Assembly: GCF_002368295.1 (NCBI RefSeq)
Contig: NZ_AP018248.1
Coordinates: 6,561,979 to 6,625,978 of the forward strand
Direction of reading: 5' to 3'
DNA from: Tolypothrix tenuis PCC 7101
GTDB lineage: Bacteria > Cyanobacteriota > Cyanobacteriia > Cyanobacteriales > Nostocaceae
Length of the DNA stretch: 64,000 bases
Shown here: one piece after another, positions 17,666 through 25,600 of the stretch
How positions within the stretch are numbered: position 1 is the first letter of the stretch
How the letters are laid out: every line of letters begins with the position of its first letter
The notes under the pieces: generated by a model
The model's input: only the letters and a program-made list of their open reading frames with translations
What the model was told of the DNA's origin: nothing
Databases searched by the model: none
Made by a program: the position numbers and the translations under genes

Positions 17666-18634
17666 ATGAAGCGTTCCGCCTGTCTTATTTTTAATCCTGT
17701 TGCTGGTCAGGGAGACTCAGAACAAGAACTCAATCAAATTCGTGCATTACTAGAACCAGAAATAGATTTAGATGTTTACTTCACTACCGAAGAAATTGGT
17801 GCTGATAAACTGGCGCAGGAAGCAGTGGCGCGTGGTGTAGATGAAATTATTGCTTCGGGGGGTGATGGGACTCTCTCGGCGGCGGCGGCGGCTGTAGTCA
17901 ATACGGGGATTCCCTTAGGGATTATTTCACGAGGGACAGCGAACGCCTTTGCCACAGCTTTAGGCATCGCTGACACTATTGAAGCCGCTTGTGAGAATAT
18001 TTTGCAAGGCGCGACTCGGAATGTAGATATAGCCTACTGTAACGATTTGCCAATGGTGTTGCTGGTAGGTGTGGGTTTTGAAGCGGAAACCGTAGAAAAG
18101 GCAGATAGAGAAGCCAAAAATCGCTTTGGAATTATGGCCTATGTTCTCGCGGGACTTCAGCAATTGCGGGAGTTAGAAAGTTTTGATGTGGAAATTGAGA
18201 CAGAAGACAAGATAATTAAAACGACTGCGGCGGCTGTCACAGTAGCCAATGCTGCACCGCCGACTTCCGTGTTAGCGCAAGGGCCAGCCGGGATTATTTA
18301 TGATGATGGATTACTGGATTTAACGATTGTAGCGCCAGTGAATAAAGCAGGTGCGATCGCAGCTACATATCACCTCTTTCAAACTGCTTCAGCAGGTCAT
18401 CCAGTGGAACGCGATGACATTGGCTACCTCCGCGCCAAACAATTTAAAATCACCACAGAACCACCACAAAAAGTAGTCTTAGATGGCGAAATCATCGGCA
18501 CAACCCCCATTGAAGTCAAATGCGTCCCCGGCGGTTTGACGCTTTTTGTCCCCCAAGTAGAGGAAGAAGTACCAGTTGAGAAGTTAGATGGACTACCCAA
18601 TTTGGTAATTGAGATGAAAGAATCGGGAGATTAG
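17666..18634 (+). CDS. YegS/DAGK-like lipid kinase
   Basis: The protein is 322 residues, typical for the YegS/BmrU family, with the diacylglycerol kinase catalytic signature GGDGTL (residues 65-70). The N-terminal motif IFNPVAGQGD (8-17) and the PLGIISRGTANAFA segment that shapes the nucleotide site are present. C-terminal KVVLDGEIIG matches the family's beta-sandwich domain. Members phosphorylate diacylglycerol, sphingosine-like lipids or phosphatidylglycerol; the substrate cannot be decided here. The ATG at 17666 is preferred because LIFNPVAG must lie near the N-terminus. Downstream are heptamer repeats and a metallophosphoesterase on the same strand. Confidence 0.9.
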   Translation: MKRSACLIFNPVAGQGDSEQELNQIRALLEPEIDLDVYFTTEEIGADKLAQEAVARGVDEIIASGGDGTLSAAAAAVVNTGIPLGIISRGTANAFATALGIADTIEAACENILQGATRNVDIAYCNDLPMVLLVGVGFEAETVEKADREAKNRFGIMAYVLAGLQQLRELESFDVEIETEDKIIKTTAAAVTVANAAPPTSVLAQGPAGIIYDDGLLDLTIVAPVNKAGAIAATYHLFQTASAGHPVERDDIGYLRAKQFKITTEPPQKVVLDGEIIGTTPIEVKCVPGGLTLFVPQVEEEVPVEKLDGLPNLVIEMKESGD

Positions 18635-18639
18635 GGGAT

Positions 18640-18836
18640 TGGGGACTGGGGACTGGGGACTGGGGACTGGGGATTGGGAAAAGCAAGGGGGCAGGGAGCA
18701 GGGAGCAGGGGAGAAATAATTAATGACAAACCCCAAACACCAATTACCCATTACCAATTACCCATTACCAATTACCCATTACCCATTACCCAATGCCCCA
18801 TGCCCAATGCCCCATGCCCAATGCCCCATGCCCACT
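18640..18836. repeat. Composite heptanucleotide short-tandem-repeat block
   Basis: In order, the block holds GGGGACT-type units, an AGGGAGCAGGG stretch, alternating CAATTAC/CCATTAC units, and CCCATGC/CCCAATG units. The same order recurs at 54345-54532, and the last parts recur at 42900-42965. These are non-coding; ORFs across them are artefacts of the 7-bp period. Confidence 0.85.
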
Positions 18837-18852
18837 TGAGGAGTAAATTCTA

Positions 18853-20415
18853 TTGAAACTAGTTTCTGATCCAGCGATCGCAAAAAAAATTAGTAAGATG
18901 CAGCAACGGGTAAAATGGCAAGACCCGTTGATTTTGGAACGCGGGATTGACCAAACTCGCTTGGTTCTGGATGATGGTCACGCAGATGATGGGGAATTTT
19001 CGTTTTTGGTTGTGGGTGATAGTGGTTCGGGAACGCATAAGGGACATGATCCCCAAAGGCGGGTGGCGGAATTGATGTTACCCCACCATGATCAATGTCG
19101 TTTCATGTTGCATACTGGCGATGTGATTTATTTGGTGGGGTCGAGGGAGTACTATCAACAAAACTTTATCCAGCCTTACCAGGAGTTTCTGGTCGGGGGA
19201 GAACAGCCGAAGAAGATTCCCTATGACAAAATGGTTTTTCAGTTGCCGATTTTACCTGTACCGGGAAATCATGATTACTATAATCTGCCAATTTTATTTG
19301 GTATAGCTTCGGTGACTACATTACCCATTCGGCGCTTGTTAAAATCGCGGCTGGATTTAGATGTAGGTTTGTATGGTTCAGGGACGGGTGAAGCCTACGC
19401 CCGAGCATTTTTAGATTATCTCTGCGGTATCCAATCTCCGGTAGATTTAGCTAATCATTTGGATAAATATTACACTGCAAATACAGATAGCGGGCGCTGT
19501 CTCTCTTACCAGCCGGGAAGCTTTACTCGCTTGCCAAATCGTTATTATACGTTTCGCTATGGTGGCATAGATTTCTTTGCACTGGATTCTAATACATTTA
19601 ACGATCCGCCACCACTGCCTAATACTCAAGAAGGCAATAGCGATCGCAGAATTTTAGAGAAACGCCGCGCTAGCTTAGAACAAGAAAAGCAGCAAATTAC
19701 AGCCACCTCAGCGCTACTAAGTCCCAGTAACCCCAAGGATGCAGAACAATTAGACGATTTACAGGTTAAACTTACCCAAATTGAGGAAATTATTGTTGAT
19801 ATTGAAAAGCAGTTAGACAGTAACAAAATAGTACTGACTGATATTGAACAGCTAGACTGGCTAAGGCAAAAGCTAATTGAATCTTGGCACAACAAAGAAG
19901 TGCGCGGCAGGATAATTTATTTTCATCATCCCTCCTACGTGACTGAGGCGACAAAATGGCAACAAGCGCAAACTTTAGCAGTGCGTACCCGGTTGCGTGG
20001 GGTGTTAGATGCAGTTGCTGAAAAATTAGGTTCCCTAACAGAAGGCCGTCCTTTAGTAGATTTAGTTATTAACGGTCACGCCCATTGTCTAGAATATCTG
20101 CAAACCGCAGACACCGGACACGCTGATTCCCATATTCCCTGGATTGTTTGCGGTGGTAGCGGTTTTAGTTTGCGTCGCCAACGGGAAGAAGGGCCGGAGG
20201 TGCGGGAAATAATGGCGGATGGCGAGAAATTAGTAGCGCGATCGCAACTTTTCATCGGACGTAGCGGCCAGGGTTTCAACAAACACAGACCTTATTCTTG
20301 TTTGCGAATTGATGTCAAAGGCGATGGCCAGCCTAAATTTATTGTCCGTCCTTTGGTGGCTGAATGGTATCAGAGGCAATGGTGCGATCGCGAAATTGAG
20401 CCGTTTGAAATCTAA
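18853..20415 (+). CDS. Calcineurin-like metallophosphoesterase
   Basis: Five metallophosphoesterase motifs are visible: VVGDSGSG (D56), TGDVIY (D90), PVPGNHDYY (about 136-144), HHPSY (about 355) and INGHAHCLEYL (about 412). These would bind two metal ions and support phosphoester hydrolysis. A charged helical insertion (about 265-330, rich in Lys, Glu and Gln) separates the two halves. The start is set at TTG 18853, preceded by GAGGAG at suitable distance; ATG at residue 16 is an alternative. The substrate is unknown. The last 59 codons are duplicated 1 kb downstream (21264-21442), on the far side of an inverted phosphoesterase gene. Confidence 0.88.
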   Translation: MKLVSDPAIAKKISKMQQRVKWQDPLILERGIDQTRLVLDDGHADDGEFSFLVVGDSGSGTHKGHDPQRRVAELMLPHHDQCRFMLHTGDVIYLVGSREYYQQNFIQPYQEFLVGGEQPKKIPYDKMVFQLPILPVPGNHDYYNLPILFGIASVTTLPIRRLLKSRLDLDVGLYGSGTGEAYARAFLDYLCGIQSPVDLANHLDKYYTANTDSGRCLSYQPGSFTRLPNRYYTFRYGGIDFFALDSNTFNDPPPLPNTQEGNSDRRILEKRRASLEQEKQQITATSALLSPSNPKDAEQLDDLQVKLTQIEEIIVDIEKQLDSNKIVLTDIEQLDWLRQKLIESWHNKEVRGRIIYFHHPSYVTEATKWQQAQTLAVRTRLRGVLDAVAEKLGSLTEGRPLVDLVINGHAHCLEYLQTADTGHADSHIPWIVCGGSGFSLRRQREEGPEVREIMADGEKLVARSQLFIGRSGQGFNKHRPYSCLRIDVKGDGQPKFIVRPLVAEWYQRQWCDREIEPFEI

Positions 20416-20429
20416 TTCAAACATTGAGA

Positions 20430-21239
20430 TTATTTCTGCGCCTGAATTACGATTACACGCCCATCCACTTTGATAACTTGGATACCATTTTCTAACACAA
20501 TCATGGGCACTTTCCAATAAGAATGACCGCAGATCGCTAATAAATGATTTGTGAGATTTATTGTTTCTAACTCACGGCGAATAGATTCTTGTCCAACCAA
20601 ATTACCTTGTGGATCGTTTGGCCCTTCATGTAATATCAAAATATCTGGTGATCGCTTCAGCAATTCCCTAATTGTTCTCAGAAATTCTTTTTCTGTCCGC
20701 CTAAAAGGTTTGCCTTTTTTGCCAATAATCCCAGAAATTCCGGCTAGACTAAGCGCACCATTTATTTTCATTTCACCATCAAGATAGTAAATATTCCGAG
20801 TCTGCTGAAAAATTTGCATTTCTAATGGTGTACTACCGAAACTATCGTGATTTCCTGCAACACCAGCCACCCAACGAAATCTCCGATTAAAAGCTAACCA
20901 AATTTCTCGAACATCACCCACTACTCCACCGCGCCTATTGACTTCTGCATACAAATCACCTGCGAAGATCATCCCTGTATTTTTTAATGAAGGTATTTTG
21001 CCGATTTCTGCCAATATTTCTAATTCTTCTAAGAGTAGATAAGCAAGCAGTTGTTGATTTTTGGGGTCAACTCCTTGCAAATCGCTAGTAACAATAATTG
21101 CCTCTAAATTATTCGGTAGAGAATCAACTTTTGCTGATAAAATTGGTAAATTTCTTGCAATTACACCAACACCGCCAGGAGCAGCTGTGAGATACGGTAT
21201 CTGATGAATTGGTGAGTGAGAAATTGAGATGATTTGCAT
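20430..21239 (-). CDS. Metallophosphoesterase family protein
   Basis: This 269-residue protein has a compact metallophosphoesterase pattern: TSDLQGVD (about 51-58), MIFAGDLYAEV (about 89-99), GVAGNHDSFG (about 127-136), ILHEGPNDPQG (about 201-211) and ICGHSYWKVP (about 234-243). Several canonical histidines are altered (TSDLQG for DxH), so activity is likely but not certain. It is convergent with the larger phosphoesterase, 14 bp away, and lies between the two copies of that gene's tail. A role cannot be assigned. Confidence 0.85.
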   Translation of the reverse strand: MQIISISHSPIHQIPYLTAAPGGVGVIARNLPILSAKVDSLPNNLEAIIVTSDLQGVDPKNQQLLAYLLLEELEILAEIGKIPSLKNTGMIFAGDLYAEVNRRGGVVGDVREIWLAFNRRFRWVAGVAGNHDSFGSTPLEMQIFQQTRNIYYLDGEMKINGALSLAGISGIIGKKGKPFRRTEKEFLRTIRELLKRSPDILILHEGPNDPQGNLVGQESIRRELETINLTNHLLAICGHSYWKVPMIVLENGIQVIKVDGRVIVIQAQK

Positions 21240-21256
21240 CTTGGTAAACTAGATCT

Positions 21257-21442
21257 ATGGAAACGCGATCGCAACTGTTCATTGGACGCAGCGGCCAGGG
21301 TTCCAACAAACACAGACCTTATTCTTGTTTGCGAATTGATGTTAAAGGCGAAGGCCAGCCTAAATTTATTGTCCGGCCTTTGGTCGCTGAATGGTATCAG
21401 CGGCGATGGTGCGATCGCGAAATTGAACCATTTGAAATTTAG
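21257..21442 (+). pseudogene. Duplicated 3' tail of the 18853 metallophosphoesterase
   Basis: From 21264 to 21442 the DNA repeats 20237-20415 with about 14 differences in 179 bp by hand alignment. The shared sequence starts abruptly at the HIP1 octamer in CGCGATCGCAACT and ends at the stop codon. Most changes are third-position and silent; only about three change a residue (F to S, D to E, Q to R). An ATG at 21257 would give 61 residues, but all catalytic motifs are missing and no ribosome binding site is clear. It looks like the remains of a second full-length paralogue. Confidence 0.8.
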
Positions 21443-22281
21443 CGCTTGGATAAGATAGCTAAAGCTGCATCCGCGATTAATTTATTGGTCTTGGTTGTGA
21501 AATGTACTTGATCCCAAAATACATATTCATCTGGATTGCTAGATTCTACAAGGGAGCTAGCTTGAGTTGTGTTTGTGAAACCAAATTTTTGCGGATGTGC
21601 GATCGCATCATCCACAATAGACTTGACATCGAACAACATTAAATTAATTTTGTCTTCAAAAGTATAGGCAATTTCTTGTAAAGATGCGTTATGTTTCTCT
21701 ACTAATTGACTCACTAAATGGGAACTTGTAATCTGATTAACTTCTGGTGCTAGAGGTGTTTTACCAATATCAATAATATTAACTAATAAAATATTTCTGG
21801 CACCTGATGCAGTTAAATTGTGTATTGCAGTAGAAATATTGGCGATACTAGTAATAGTGTCACTATATTTGGGAATACCATTTACAAATGGCGCATAATC
21901 CGCAGCGCCAGCCCAGATAATATATAGTGCATTCGGCTGAATATGTGGCTTGCGGCTGATATATGAATCTATTTGTTGTTGCAATCCTGGTAAATCTGGT
22001 AAATCGGGAATCACAGCCGGAAATAAATTTTCCGTACCTGTGGTTGCGCCTCCAACAGCAAAATTGATCCCGTGATTGCTTGAGCTATTTTCTGTACTTG
22101 GTTGTATGCTTAATTTTAAACTTTCTGCGAGATAATCAATCCACAGCAGACCATTAGAAAATCGCCCATGATAGTTAGGTGGTGCGGCTAGAATCCCTCC
22201 AGTAATATTGAAAGCATTGCCAATATCTGAATAACTATCACCAAAAATGTAAAGATTGCTGAAGTTTTTTAGCTCTGTCAT
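21439..22281 (-). CDS. GDSL/SGNH-family lipase or esterase
   Basis: The ATG at 22281 gives 280 residues with the nucleophile block FGDSYSDIGN close to the N-terminus, as in the family; an earlier start at 22311 adds ten residues of no clear value. Other SGNH blocks are seen: FAVGGATTG (Gly block), IIWAGAADYAPF (in place of the usual GxND) and DQVHFT with the catalytic Asp-x-x-His. No signal peptide is obvious, so it may be cytoplasmic. Substrate unknown. Its stop overlaps the last codons of the convergent phosphoesterase tail fragment by 4 bp. Confidence 0.88.
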   Translation of the reverse strand: MTELKNFSNLYIFGDSYSDIGNAFNITGGILAAPPNYHGRFSNGLLWIDYLAESLKLSIQPSTENSSSNHGINFAVGGATTGTENLFPAVIPDLPDLPGLQQQIDSYISRKPHIQPNALYIIWAGAADYAPFVNGIPKYSDTITSIANISTAIHNLTASGARNILLVNIIDIGKTPLAPEVNQITSSHLVSQLVEKHNASLQEIAYTFEDKINLMLFDVKSIVDDAIAHPQKFGFTNTTQASSLVESSNPDEYVFWDQVHFTTKTNKLIADAALAILSKR

Positions 22282-22415
22282 ATCTATGCAATACTTCCTG
22301 ATAATCAACATAATTTCGCTACAGGTATAGCATAGAAATTTTAAAAATAGGTTTATTGGCGGAGAAGGTTTATTGTTGAGCTATTAAACTTATTGGGTAA
22401 TTGGCAGACTAATTC

Positions 22416-22561
22416 AGGATTTACGCAACTGGTACACACATCTTCTGATTTAAGAGTCAACAGTCAAGGGTCAAGGGTCAAAAATTCAGGTTTTTTTGAC
22501 TTTTGACTCTTGACTCTTGACAGCCTAAAAGAAAAACAATGTGAAACTTGCGTAATTCCTA
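22416..22561. mobile_element. MITE-like inverted repeat element
   Basis: The left end AGGATTTACGCAA and the complement of the right end, AGGAATTACGCAA, form about 13-bp inverted repeats. Inside is a second inverted repeat built of GGTCAAGGGTCAA and TTGACTCTTGAC units around a T-run. It occupies the 371-bp gap before the HstK-type gene. It has no coding capacity, and a clear target duplication was not identified. Confidence 0.5.
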
Positions 22562-22652
22562 TAATTTATATTTTTTACTTCTATCGTTATTTATCCCGCT
22601 TCCACGGGAAATCTAGAAATATAAAAATCATGATATCAGCAGGGAAAATATT

Positions 22653-25600
22653 GTGTCGCCATTGTTCGGGATTCTAGGGTATGAAATCACAGAAGTTGTC
22701 CATGAGGGGATAGACACCATTCTTTACAAGGGAACTTCCCAGAAGAACCAACAACCAGTAATTCTCAAAGTACTGAAAGCTGACAACCCTAGCCTCGAAG
22801 AGATTTTTCGACTCAAACAAGAATATAAAATTCGCGAAAATTTAAATTTAGAAGGTGTGGTTAAAGTTGATAGCATCGAAAACTACGAACATCGTTTAGT
22901 TCTGGTTTGCGAAGACTTTGGCGGTATTAGTCTTAAACAATGGCTTTCCACAGAAAAACCTTCTCTTCTCTGTTTCCTCAACATTGCAGTTGCATTAGCG
23001 AGAACATTAGACTCTCTACATCAACAGCACATCGTCCACAAAGATATTAAACCTGCGAACATCATCATCAATCCTCAATCCCAGCAGGTGAAACTCACCG
23101 ACTTCGGTATCGCTTCCCGGTTGGATAAGGAAACTCCCCAAATCACCAATCCCAACCACATGGAAGGGACTCTGGCGTATATGTCGCCAGAACAAACAGG
23201 ACGCATGAATCGTTCTGTCGATTACCGCAGCGATTTTTATTCATTGGGAGTGACATTTTACGAAATACTCACAGCACAACTACCATTTCAAAGCAACGAT
23301 CCCTTAGAGTTAATTCACTACCATATTGCCAAGCAAGCAACGCCTATTCAGCAGTTGAACTCAGAAGTACCCCAAGCCTTAGCAGCAATTGTCGCCAAAC
23401 TGATGGCGAAAAATGCTGAAGACCGCTATCAAACTGCGGCTGGGCTATTGGCAGATTTAGAATTATGTTTAGAGCAACTCAAGACTCAGGGGATAATATC
23501 CAACTTTATCCCTGGAGAACGCGATCGCACAGCCAATCTGCTCATTCCCCAAAAACTCTACGGACGGGAAACAGAAGTATCTATGCTACTATCTGCGTTT
23601 GAGCGGGTAGCAGCATCACAATCGCCAATTGAATTGGTGCTGGTGTCTGGTTACTCGGGGATTGGGAAATCATCTTTAGTTAACGAAGTTCACAAGCCAA
23701 TTGTTCGCCAACGGGGTTATTTTATCCGTGGTAAGTTCGATCAGTTTCAGCGGAATATTCCTTATGCTTCTTTAATTCAGGCGTTACAAAGTCTAATACA
23801 ACAGTTACTGACAGAAACTAATGCTCAATTAGAACTTTGGAAACAAAAGTTGCTGTCAGCTTTGAATAATAACGGACAAGTAATTATTGATGTTATTCCT
23901 GAAGTTGAACGGATTATTGGCAAACAGCCTTTAGTACCGCAGTTAGGTTTAAAAGAAGCGCAAAACCGATTCAATCAGGTATTTCAAGCTTTTATTCAAG
24001 TTTTTACCCAAAAAGAACATCCTCTAGTCATATTTTTGGATGATTTACAGTGGGCTGATTCTGCTTCTCTTGATTTCATTCAAGTGTTGATGACTAACTC
24101 AGATGCTCAATATCTGCTACTAATTGGCGCATATCGAGATAATGAAGTAACTGCTAGCCATCCTTTAAATAAAACCTTAGAGGAAATTTCCCAAGCCGGA
24201 ACCATCATCAATAATATTGTGCTGTATCCCTTGGGTTTAAATCATGTACAGCAAATTTTATCAGATACTTTAAATGACGGAAAAAATAACCTAGCTTTAG
24301 TAGAATTACTCTTCAATAAAACCCAAGGAAATCCCTTCTTCTTCACCCAACTCTTAAAAACCTTACACCACGATCAACTACTCAAGTTTGATTTTACTCA
24401 AAATTGTTGGCAATGGGATTTACAACAAATTCAAGCTACGGGAATAGCAGATAAAAGTGTCGTGGAGTTGCTAGCGGGTAATATTGCCAAGTTACCAGCC
24501 GCTACTCAAAATACTCTAAAATTAGCCGCTTGTATTGGTGCGCGCTTCAGTTTAAATATTTTAGCCACAGTCAGCGAACAGCGATCGCTCCTGGTTGCTG
24601 CTGCTTTGGAACCCGCTTTACAGGCGGGATTAATTTTGCCTTTGAGTAATGAATACAGCATCCCCCTATTATTTGCCGATGAAGAGTTGGAGATGATGGG
24701 GTTTGATAATTCGCAAATTACCTACCGTTTTTTACACGATCGCGTACAACAAGCAGCATATTCACTAATTTTAGAATCGCAGAAGCAAGCCACTCACTTT
24801 AAAATTGGTCAATTACTGCTGCAAAGCAAATCAAAAGCCGAAATTGAATCTCAGATTTTTGATATTGTCAATCAATTTAATTATGCCATAGAACTTTTTA
24901 CTACACAGTCACAAAAAGATGAATTAGCGCAATTAAATTTAACTGCTGGACATAAAGCTAAAGCTGCTGCAGCCCATGAACCTGCGGTAATTTATCTGCG
25001 AATAGCCAGAGGATTGTTAGCTGAAGATTGTTGGCAATCTCAATATAATTTGGCTTTGGATACTTATGTTGAAGGCGCAGAAGCCGAGTATTTAATTACT
25101 AACTTTGATATAGCTAAAAATTTATCAGATATTGTAATTCAACAAGCAGCTAATTTACTCGATTTAGTCAAAGTTTATGAACTGATAATAGACATGAATA
25201 TTGCTCAGTCTCAACAATTTCAAGGCGTGAAAGTTGGGATACAAGCAGTAGAAATGTTAGGAATTGCTTTAGTTAAATATACAGGCGATCGCCACAGTTT
25301 ACCGCAACTCCCAATGCTGTCAGATTTAGCGACTTTCCCAGAAATGACAGATCCATGTCATTTAGCCAGTATTCGCATTCTCAGCAAAATTTCTGCAGCT
25401 GCTTATCAATCTGCACCCGATATTTATCCCCAAATAGTTTTAACAATGGTGAATCTATGTCTAGAACATGGACATTCACCATTAGCATCTTATGTTTATG
25501 GTGCTTATAGCGCATTTTTACAATCGATTATTGGCGATCCGGCTGCTGCTTATCACTCAGGACAAATTGCCTTTAGTTTATTAGCACAATATCCTGCCAA

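Noticed and set aside
20230..20517. 95-residue minus-strand ORF at the end of the metallophosphoesterase
   Set aside because: It is a shadow of the two convergent genes and carries no motif.
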